Source: Bolinopsis microptera (lineage: Eukaryota > Ctenophora > Tentaculata > Lobata > Bolinopsidae). From it: a stretch of 64,000 nucleotides of DNA. Below, one piece after another: positions 12,301-24,300 of the stretch. Every line of letters starts with the position of its first letter. Position 1 is the stretch's first letter. The notes under the pieces were generated by a model. It had not been told where the DNA came from, searched no databases, and saw only the letters and a list, made by a program, of their open reading frames with translations. Where the stretch lies: assembly GCF_026151205.1 (NCBI RefSeq), contig NC_087074.1, positions 8,349,726-8,413,725 of the forward strand, given 5' to 3'. A program made the translations under genes and the position numbers.

Positions 12301-15300
12301 TAAATAGTGGTAACGAGAGTGACTCCCAGTAAACTCTGCCAGTGTAGCTGGTGCACGGTTCTCCTCCTTACTTTGCATGGTATCAGGACAGATGTTAGGA
12401 TCATTGTTGATGCTAGAACCACAAAACATACGCTCTGTATAAAATCACTCTTCTCTCTCCAAACAACTTTAGGAAGCTCCGTCTGTTGGTTAGCACAGGC
12501 TGAGTTGCTAAAAACAGGGCCTGATTGCACACACAGATAGATAACGAATACCCACACCAGGGCGCAGACTGAGTGAGCAGAGCTGCTCGACCAGTTTCTA
12601 GGTCTTAGAGGGATCCTTATCATCAGTAACTTAGCAACCAACAGAGCACATGTTAGACTGCCAGCCAGTGGACAGTAGATCCAGTTAACATGATCCTGGA
12701 TGAAGCACAGGATATCACTCAGTATCATGTGGTCTGAAGTATCACGTGTCACTTCCGGTATCATTACTTTAAACACAGAAAACAGGAGATTGTTCACAGC
12801 GTGATGTTGCAAGATGACTACGATTACCCTGTGTAGTTTAAAGGAAGTGTTTTTAGTTGTCACTATGAGGATAACTGTGTTTCCTGTGAATGAGAACAGG
12901 AATATTATGAGGTTGTAGGCTGTCCAAAAGTGCCGTTCTTCGTCTTTCATATCGAGCGTGTGGTTACTCTTAGGAATCATCTTATCGTACCTAAAAGTAA
13001 TTATGGCGTACAAAATTACATTAAACTTTATTCTAAAGATTGAGAACAGCAAATAAATTGTAACACAGTATATAACGCATGGTTGCAATAAGTACAAAAG
13101 GGAAACTGTTGACTTGCACGGCAATTGAAGTTCTCCAATAGATACAAATACCACGACGAGGATAAATCATGGTACAAATTATCCTAGTGACGTCAATAGC
13201 TTTGAGAATTTGTTCGGTGTACTACGATTATACTGTTGAACACTTAATTACGATCCGTAGCATAGAAATGGAGAAACCCGAAACGGTAAGATCAGTTATG
13301 CAGCAAGGGCAGGGCAACAATTATAGTACATACTCAGACAGTATTTTCATTCGGTCAAACTCTTCAAAGTATCTGAAATATGAGCCTTTGAAGTTAAATG
13401 AAGTACCACTGTCGTCTGTCGAGCAATGTAAAGGAAAATATGCAAAATCTGTGAGCGAGAATTATATTACGGTTGAACACGAATTTATGATCAAGAGCTT
13501 AGAAACAGAGAAAGTTGAAACGCGGTAATATCAGTTATGCAAAGGTAGGGCAGAATGTTAAACTACTCAATCAAAATGTTCATTTTGGCGAGCTTTGCAA
13601 TATATCTAAATTATGAATGTGATGACGTAAATGTAATTGTAACTTTCACTTTCGAGCTGTGCGTGCGAACAAAATGCCAAAATTGTAAATGAGGTAACAC
13701 TTCCTACGATGTAGCAAATACAGAAGCAAAACCTCTCCGGGCCATATTACTATGGAGACATATAGCGCTGGCCATGGAACTGTATATATAGTGTCATTCG
13801 TTATGTCGTCACTCCATTATTTGTTAATTACTGACTGGGTTTCAAGTGAGAGATCCAGTGCAGTGCACAGAGTAACAGAAGGGCCACATTATTAGCGATT
13901 CCCTCCAACAGTGACGTCAGCTCATGACTAATATTCCGTGTAATTAGATGTACAGTGCACACGGCTGCATCCAGGCGATAGTACCTACTGGGAGTTCCAT
14001 CCTACCCTATCCTGCTCTTAGCACGGTGCGTTTACCGTACAGTGCTACATAGCACGGTGAGTTTACCCCAGGGTTGTGGTGCCTGCCACCTAAAAGACTG
14101 GTACTCCTCCTAACGGATGTCATGCAGACTCAGACCGGCACTGTATCGATTTTCGGAGAACGTTCAATTTAACAAATTGAAATAATTGTAGTCGCGCCGT
14201 GAACGAAAGAGTTGGGGGGTCTTGCTGTTACGACAGGGGAACCTAGGGTGGACCTAGGGCGGTATTCAGAGTACCTTGCACCACTCTTCAGTGCCAAGTC
14301 AGTATGAATGCTCAATTCATGCAGTAAGATATCTGGCTTCGAAAAATTGGAGAGAAGGAGGACAAGGAAAACACTGAAATGTGACCAGGAAAACTAAGAA
14401 AATGACAACATTTTGTATTGAGACTCGAGAACCTACACCAACATATTCTTGTTAAATGGATCTAATTCATCACGGACAATAGCTACAAAAATTTCCATAA
14501 CAAAGAAGGATATAGCTAAATATTTAAATAGAAGACTGCATTGTTTAGCTTTTTTATCTTTGTTTTAATGACCCATAAATAATGTAGCACAACTCGATTA
14601 AACCTGTTATATTTCAGCCATCCTCTGGTTGGACACCAAGACAGAGAGCCCAATCTGCTCCTCCATACTCGCGTCCTGGTCCAGGTTTGCTTATTGACTC
14701 AGAGTACCATAAACATTATAGCTTGTTTTAAAACTTCATCAGGATATCGAATTATTGAAACTAATAATATCTAGTGATGACTCCTTTAGGATCCCAAGTG
14801 GCACTTAGCGAGTTCACAGAGCCAACAATAAGTGAGTCTGAGATATACGACTCGACACTTCAGCCTAATTACGAGTGCGAGTGCTATGTTTTGGACGAGC
14901 CTGATGAGGAGTTAAGGTGAGTACTTTCTGTTTTAGAAATTAGTATTTTAGGAATGTTTTTAAATCATATGTAGGAATATTGAAGGAATCATACTTGATA
15001 CCAGTCAACACTTCCCCTCTCATCTCTTTGATATTAATAAAACGTGACAATTATTTTTCATGATTTACATCTCTAGCCTACTAGAAAATCTTGTGCTAAA
15101 ATATACAAACTTGAACTCAAACTTTTAAGATCATATCATACAAACTTTCACTATATCGACCATCTTCTTCAGAGTAAACGAAGGTACATCAGAGCGGCTA
15201 GCACTTTCTCACTACCTCCACATAGTTGGGGAACTAGAGAGCAGTGTCACCTACACCGAGCTAGCTCAACATCTCAGCTCCTTTACACCTGGTAGACAGT

Positions 15301-18300
15301 TAAACATTGTGGAGATTGAGGGCATCAGAGATCTTCTAGATGATTCCAGTGAGATGAAAGTTCTTGCGGCGCTCTGCATCTTAGAAAGGTCTGTCGATTT
15401 TAGTATACATACAGAATATTTATATATGCAAAATGCTTTTTCTTTTTCACTAAAGCATTTTCATATCTCATAATTATTATTTTTTAAACATTTGATAACA
15501 GTGGACAATCAAATCCATCACTGATGTTATTCGGAATTCTTATTTCAACGTCCTCCTTTTTGCAGGTTGTCCACAAAGAAAGAGTTGGGTGAAATGATGA
15601 TAAAAGAATTCTTCATGTTAGTGTTAAGGAAGTGGGTGGCACTTATTAACAGTGACGACTGCCCGAGTAAACTTCTCAATCCCATCATCAACTTTATTGA
15701 AAACGTAAGCATTGGTTGCCAACATTATTTATACTGTGACTGTTTCTATCTTAATACTCTGGAATGTTTACTTACTAGCGGTCCATCCCACCAGACTCCA
15801 GAGTGAAAACTCAATATATGGCTGTTAATGTATTCATGTAACGGTGTCTGTAACTGTAAGCACGGAAAGTTCAAAGAACTAAGCCCCATTCACTGCTTCC
15901 TATGGACTAAATCTAATAAAAACTGCAAGACGTTAAATAATGATAACAATTTTTAAGCCAATATTAAAAAAGTGACAAGTAACTCCACTGTGAGCAGGTG
16001 ACACACTCCACACACCACGACTACTGGTTGGACGATGTGTACAAGGAGCAAATAGTGGAGCAGACTACCGCAAAGATGACGTTTGATGGCACCAGGGCAC
16101 GATGCTGCACTCTGCTGCTCCGGGTCTTCAGTGACTCTCCCTGCTGTGCTAATATTCTCGCTAATACAGCTCTGCCTGAGTGCATGATGCTGCCTCAGGT
16201 TTCAGCTTATATAAAAACTTGAATCCTTTTTTTCAATCGGCTTTTGCAATTATCCTCTGTATTTCGGTTGTTACGTTCTCTAGTTTTCAATTAAGGAATT
16301 GGGTTATGTATCTTGTCTCTTGTTCAACACTAATCTCCCAGTTGCAGGTAAAGCAGACGTATTGGGATGACAGCGAAGAAGCACTATATCTAGACGAAGA
16401 CATCTTCCTCCAGGAGGAAATCCTCAAAATCTTCTGCAACATCGCCCATTCCTCGAGCTTCGGACGGAAGGTCCTCATCTGCCACGCTGTCATAGAAACA
16501 ATATCACGAGTCCTGGTGTTCGCCACGTGTCCAGTGCAGTACCAAGCAGCACTGCTGTGTTCCGCGATATGTGCTGACGTCACAGGGGTAGATCACGTGA
16601 CCAGCAAACTAACCAACGAGAGGGCAGATGAGGCGACCTGTGTTAGACACCTGGCTAACCTCTTCACTCACTCAAAATGTTTGAAAGTGAAAGCGGCCTC
16701 TGGAGCTGCTCTGTTAAGGCTGTTCAGCACCCAGAACCGTAGTCTGGCTCACCGAGGTCTGAAGATGGTACATGATGTAGTGTTCCCTAAAACTAAACCT
16801 CAGCTCTCCAAACGACCCAAAACAGCTCCACCTAGAACTGTACCTGAACGGGCTGTTAATAAGACGGATATCAAGGACATGCTTCAGAAATACATGGAAC
16901 TGTGTACGTCGAAAGGTGCGTTCGCTGATCCTAGATATTTCAGATGTAGACTCATGGCGCTCGAAGCGGTTTACACTCTTCTTCATTTCCCCCTAAAGAA
17001 AGAAGGGCGCTCAATTCCCTTTCATGCTGATCTGGCTAAATCATTCTTTGCTTTCACTGGCAGCAGACTCTTCCGGGACTTGAAGAAAATTGCAGAAAAA
17101 CACCGCTACGTGAAAATATTACAAGACAAGATCCAGAAGATCCAGATAAACCTGATCAAGAAAACAAAACGTAACGTGATGGTCTCCCAGATCTTGGACA
17201 GGCAACTTCAAGAAATAGAAAGTGATAACTCTGTCTTGAAGATTCCAGGCAGAGACTTTGAGATGGCCCGAAACGAACTGGTGTACTGTGAAACTGTCAT
17301 CAAGATACTCAGTTTAATGCTAACGACTGTGAGCAGTAGTCTCAACTTACAGACTCTCGATAGTGGATCTCTTCTCGACTCTACTAGGAGGTTGGTTAGA
17401 ATTTTATTTACTTTCGAGCAATCTGCATTTACTACTTAGTTGTATTGTTATCGTCGTCCGTATTTAACATTGTTGCATAGTTATGCTTAACGTTCAGAAC
17501 ATGTATCGTTAAGCTGCCCTGCTTAACCATACATCTTTTGTCTGTGAAATGTCTTATTTTAAGACTTACTTTTTGATTTGGCACAGCGCACCCAAGATAT
17601 CTCTCCGTAAGGGATTTGGATAGGGTTGGAGCCTCGTCTCAGTGTGTATTTTCTTAATCCGTGCTCATAGGTCACCCCTCCAAAATCTGTATTGAGGATC
17701 GATAACATTTATGAGGAAGCAGGATGGTGCAATGTATCTCTATGCTTGGTTTTCACATCTAAATATAAAATGCCCTTTATTGTACTGAAATTACCAAAAT
17801 TTAAGAAAATGGCATTCCCCTATATTATACCTGGACAAGGTTTCATTTTATGAAGACCTGATCTTGTAATTTAGAAAAGAAGGCAATATTATACAGTTAC
17901 CGTTTCTAACTGAACATCGGCTCAGCCCCTCTTTCAAACTGACATAATAGGTAGGTCTCGCAGTGTAGTCTTTCAAAAATGTGTCTCCATGCTGACACCA
18001 CCTCGTACCTGAGTATCAGATATTGAGTTATGTAATTTTGTTCCCAGCTTCTTCATTATTTTGAACCTTATCGATATTGATTGCTAGAACTATATACAGT
18101 TCAAACTTTAAGGTTTAATCGTAATAAAAATAGAATCGTTCTGTCACATCCTTCTTTAAATCGTTTTGAAGCAGCTCCGGTTTTAGTTTTAGCTAAACTC
18201 ACCAGTTTTGGTTGGTTGTAAAGCGAGTAGCAATATCAGAATACTGATGTACAATGCTTTGCTTTTCCATTGCATCATCTCAAATTGTGTCCGATAAGGT

Positions 18301-21300
18301 AACACAGGTTGCAACCCTGTGTTGTCTGTGGCAGCTGCTCGTTTCACTTAAAGTATCGTGGGGCTCCCCGAGAATATATCTATACGAAAGCAGTCAGAAA
18401 AGCGATCTAAGGCTCAAGCCCAATATTCCTTCAATATTGGAATATATTCAAGTTTTAAACCTCTCAAATATTAAATATCGAATATTGAACATTGCCCCTA
18501 GTGCTAGGTATACCCTCCTCCGTGGATCCATTCACCGTTGTTATTTAATAACATACCATTCAGAAATTAATCTAACGAACACACATCTTGAGATTATTAG
18601 TATAGATTGAGCAGTTTGTCGTTGTTAAATTTTAGAAGCCTACATCCAGTGCTCAGCTACTTCATCTCATATAATTTAGGGTATATCTCGATAGTCGATA
18701 TACACCCTCCAAGAATTATAACTGCTGAATATTTCCGATACAACTCACAGCACACCACCCTCCAAGAATTGTAACTGCTGAATATTTCAGATACAACTCA
18801 CAGTACACCACCCTCCAAGAATTATAACTGCTGAATATTTCAGATACAACTCACAGTACACCACCCTCCAAGAATTATAACTGCTGAATATTTCAGATAC
18901 AACTCACAGTACACCACCCTCCAAGAATTATAACTGCTGAATATTTCAGATACAACTCACAGTACACCACCCTCCAAGAATTATAACTGCTGAATATTTC
19001 AGATACAACTCACAGTACACCACCCAGCACCCTCAAAGAATTATAACTGCTGAATATTTCAGATACAACTCACAGTACACCACCCTTCAAGAATTATAAC
19101 TGCTGAATATTTCAGATACAACTCACAGTACACCACCCTCCAAGACTCGCTCTACAACAAGTATGCTCTGAGTGTACTGCCTGGCCGAGTTAACAGTCCC
19201 TCAAAACCCGCTGTGGGAGACAACTCAGAACAACATCTAGCTTTGGTTAGGAGACTTCTCACCTTCCAAGTGGTGGAGACGTTAGTGCCGTGGCTTTATT
19301 GTGTATATCCTCCTATCACCGTGAGTATAAGTTCTACAAATTATTAAATTCTAAATTAGATTCAGATCGGATAATCCATTCTCTATAATTAAAGGCCCAA
19401 AATTGCGGAGGAGTGGCCGTGACTTCAGTTTCTGTTTCCCATTTTCATGTCAAAGGAAATTATATTAATTCATATAATGCTTTTGGACACGAAGGGAAAC
19501 ACACAAATCTTCGTAAAACTACATCATTAGAGCCTGTAAAAACATCTAACTTTAAGATAAGCACTCTATCAAATAAAATTCATACATAATCATCAGAGTT
19601 CATTAACTCAAAAGTAAAAATTGTAACAAAGACAAAATTTAATCAGTCAATATTCGTGGTTATATAAATTCAACGTGAAAAACTGTTGCCAAAATAAGAC
19701 TTAGAATGAAATCGTTCGTTTTGCGATTCAGCTTTTTCACATTCATTCTCGTTTAATTGTTCTTGTAGACAGCTATTTCAAAAGCTAACCACCCCCTAAC
19801 CAGTAACCACCAATATGAACCATCTGAACGACACACTTTACAGGCACAGGTGCTTTTGTCTCAGCACTTACCTAATATTTTTGAAATTACTTACTCCGAA
19901 GTATAACCTAATTTTCATCACACTTGCTTTACCATTTTCGATAAAATTGGGGGAAAATTTTAACAAAATATACGAACATATATACCACGTTGCAGTATTA
20001 AATTTAACAAAATTTAATATTTGGAATAAAATTAAATTCTGGTCGATGGTAAACCCGATGGTACCCAACTTTTTAGTTCTATTGTATTGGTAAAGGGAAA
20101 TCAGGGTGTGAAAAATTACTGTAATTCATCAGAGCAAAATCAGTCTTAAATATACGATAAAGTCTTTCAATAAGTTCCGGACCCTGCTGGGAAAGCGTCT
20201 CTTTGGCCCGCAGTGCAGACGTTTGGTTCCTCGGATCACTTGTATGGTCGTAGGAACCAAAAAGTTTCGTTGAGGTGTTGATTTTATTTTGTATTTCGTG
20301 GCTGAGAAGATTGCTGTATTCTAATGGCAAAATGTAGTCGTAGGTAACCCCAGGGATGTACAATGTTCGATACTGTGGAGTAAAATGGACGTTTAATCTA
20401 TCTAAATTATCCACAAGCCAACGGAGAAACTGGTTAAAAGTTGGATGACTAGGACTGCTTGTGATATTATCTATCATATTCATCTTCCTGGATATCATAT
20501 GAGCCATAGAGGTAAATGCTCTGCCCTGTGTGTGTTCTCCAGAAAGTTTGTCTCTATACCCCGACACGAGCCTTGTCCAGGGGTTACGAACTACTGTAAA
20601 ACTGAATATATCATCTTCTAGGCTTGCTTTGTTAGCCGCCTCTGATACGGCATTATTGGACATACGGAATGGTTCTGAGTATATCGAATGAACTTTCCAA
20701 ACGGCTCGTGGATCTAAATTCTTATTCAGCGCACCTTCAGCTTTCAGTAGAAACTCTATCCAGTTCGAACACCCAGATTTTGGTATTCCTGTAAATATGG
20801 TTTTTATTTTTGGAAAGTAGTAAGTGTGTTTTGCATTTCTTTCATTTTTCCCAGTCCACTTATTGGGAGATTCGTGAGTCGTGTAACCTAACAGTGATAA
20901 AGTCTTGTTTAATTGTTCTTTAACCCAGCCTTGAGATGGAGGTGGTAGATGGAGGTCGGTGGAACTGTTGGAGACGTGGACCCCAATTTCAATTTTAGGA
21001 CGATTTCCTTTGAATTCACTGATGAAAAAACTGCGTTTGAGTTCAAATAATGTTAAGACCAGGAAAATGATTAACACAGCCCATCTTCCATTCATTGTTT
21101 TAGCCTGCAAATGTAAAGCTCATAATGGGGAATTGTTCAAAATCGACAGCAAAACAAATTTGACAGAAGTATGTTCTACTAAAAACGTTCAAGCATCCAC
21201 GGGGAGGGGGAGGGGGGCTGGCGCTTTGAATGTGGGACAATTTTTAAAACTTAACCTTTTTTCTTTTTTTTTCTTTTTTTTAAAAGCCCCTCGTAAGGGG

Positions 21301-24300
21301 ATTGTCTCTGATTTATTGTTTACATCATAATAAGTTAAAATTAAAAACCCCAATGGGCACTCCAGAAACATAACTACTAGAAAATATATCAAAACTAAAT
21401 AGAAAAACTGAGGTCAAATGTGATAAAATCGCAACAAACTGCAAATAATTGAAAATAAATGTTGAATTCGTTATTTAATGGCACGCAGCAGATTATAAAA
21501 AATGTTATAAAAGTCAGAAAACTGAGGGGCTTAAATTCCGGTCTTTTTGGGCTGAGCGACTTCATAATTTTGCACCGGTTTAACTACGAAAATTTAATGC
21601 GTGTTTTCGAATATAATAGGCGGGTTTATACTTTTGGATTTCAGCTGCGATACTGCTTCTCATCATTTTCTTCCCCAATTGTTAACTTTCGACATTTCAC
21701 CACTTGAAGTTAATCCAAAATGTTTTGAAAAAGGTTTTGAGGGTTGACACAACAAGAGTAAACGCATATTAATCCTTATAGTAACTGTACAGCAACCTTA
21801 ATGAAACTGTACAATAACCGTAAAGTAACCGTTTAATAGCCACATAGTAACCACATAGTAACCGTAACTATATTCGCAGGAGAAGGTGGTAAGATGTCTG
21901 TCCTCACTGTTTACATTCAGTTCAGTACACTCCCTCACTCTACATTGCGACACTGCAGACAAGGAGGAACCTTTTAACGTCCCTGACTTCCTTAACCTCC
22001 AACCCTCCGATGTAAGTAGTTTTCAGTGTGACTTACATAGGATTATTTATAACAGATATTAGTATTACAAGTAATTTGTTTTTGGTTCAAAAGAAATCTT
22101 CCAACACTTCTGGCGTTGTTCCATCTATACCATATTATATACTATCGCATGAGCGACTAAACCTCATTCTTTCATTATAACCAGGAACAGTGATTCCTAA
22201 TTCGGAGCTAGAGTTTTAATTTTCACTGCATAACCCGAACTTCTTTTAAAACGTAGGTTGCTCAATATATGAAGAGTACAAGCGTCACCCCAAAACATAT
22301 CAGTAACAGGGACAGTCGGCCAGTTCGCTTCACAGAGTAAGTGATAATATAATAATAATGAGTGCAGATTTTATTCTAACTTTTTAATAGTCTGTCACTT
22401 CAAAACAGTAAGTAACACTATAATAAACATCAATCACACTATAAACACTATAAACATCAATCACAACTAAACATTTTCTGTTCACGCAAACTTTCCGGCT
22501 TATTAAACCCTTCCTTTCGTTAAATTTTTCGTTAAATTTTTAGTTATAGTATGCTAATGATGGTCGATGATGCTACAGATTAACGATACATACTTTCAGG
22601 CCGCCTCGAACAGCAGAAAGTAATCACGGTAGAATAGTACGACCACCTGTTATAACGATTCCAGTAGCAGGGGTTGTGAAACCAGTTGTAGTTGTTGAGC
22701 AGTGTACACATCATATAGGCAAGTATCGATATGTTTATTTGCAGTCACCATTGGTTGCATAAACACTGTTATTTTGGTTTTACATCTTTGCTTTCATAGT
22801 TAAGAACTCACTATATCATGAAGCACAATATACACAGCTCAGCTTCAGTACGATTGTTATGAAATCATCTGAAGCTACTACAAACAAGGGCCTCTAAAAT
22901 AACATCACACCTTCAGGACACTTGTGCTCAGGAGTTCTCACACAAAACCTACTGATTTGCAACAATCACACGGTCTCCCGTCTTACTGCTCAACTGCTGA
23001 GAGACATCGCCAAGTCAGTTACTGTAAGTACAGCCAATCTCATATTAAAATGTTTGGGAACGGGCAACCAATAACTATAACAATAATAATATTTATATTT
23101 TCTAGTTAATTCCCATCCGCCTGCACTTGCATATCAATGATAAATTGACAAAATTGCTTTATTATTTTCAGAGGGAACAGCTGCTGTGCATGGTAGACGA
23201 TTATCTGCTAGAAAAGCTGACGGAGTATATCATTTTGTGTAATGGTGATGAGGAGAGAATATTTGTTGGTAAGTCTAACTCTAATGACACTCTAAGTAAC
23301 TCTAATGATAATATAAGTGACTCTAAGTAACTCTGAGATCTCTAATGACACTCTAAGTGGCTCTAAGTGACCCTAATGAAACTATTCGAAAAATCGTACA
23401 ATTTTACTAAGCTGAACGTTATATTAAAGTCTCAACAGCCAATAATTCTAATTAAGATAAATTAAGATTGAAAGTCATCGCAAATTAAACTTATGACCAC
23501 TTTTCAGCCCTGGATATTCTAGAAACGCTGATTGAGTTCCAGCCTACGTTAGGAAAGTTATACAACACGGTGGGCGGCTTGAACACCCTAGTGGCTAAAC
23601 TCCTTGGAGCGGCTTCTGAGCAGCTCAAGCAAAAACTATTGAAGATAATCAATAGCCTCCCAAACGATGGTGAGGGCTATTTATGGAATTCTTAACCTAA
23701 CCGTGAATATCTTTGGAATTGATATATTTCACGAATACTTTGTCTTCAAGTTCAATGGACTTACGACGTGTGTGGTTCAATGTTATTGGCTAATAATGGA
23801 TTCCCACGCGGCAGTTTATTATATTTAATGCCACCAACGTGTCTCCAACATTGACCAAAGTAAATCCATTGTTAACATTTATTATATCGGTTAACAATGG
23901 ATTTACTTTCTCCCCGGCAATTTGGGAGTCTAATAAGTAAACCAATAATATGTAAAAAATAAAAAATAACACAAACAATAGAGTTCATATACACACATGT
24001 ATATTGTACATTGTACATTGTATATTGTATATTGTATATTGTACATTGTATGTATTTACGCATTACTAGAAAGCCCGTGGTCAAAGGGAAGAAGGTAATA
24101 TTATTTGTATCTATCTTTGGTAACTTCAGTTTTTATCGCATCAAAAAAATATTCGTCACAAACGAAGATACCGCCGAATTAAATGTAAAACACGTTAAAC
24201 ACAACGTAATTACCACAAAACCGATCAAAATGCCGTTCTAACAATCTTTGCAAGTGAACGTGCGTGTAACAACCATCGTTACTATGGTTACTAATACTAT

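Noticed and set aside
13169-13528. A 119-codon plus-strand frame with a hydrophobic N-terminus next to the GPCR start
   Set aside because: It lies in intron 3 directly against the 5' end of the GPCR, has no recognisable domain, and its hydrophobic start is weak. It could be a small gene but I cannot support it.
23790-24241. Short overlapping frames around the TGTATATTG microsatellite
   Set aside because: Simple sequence and Helitron copy, with no codon or family signal.
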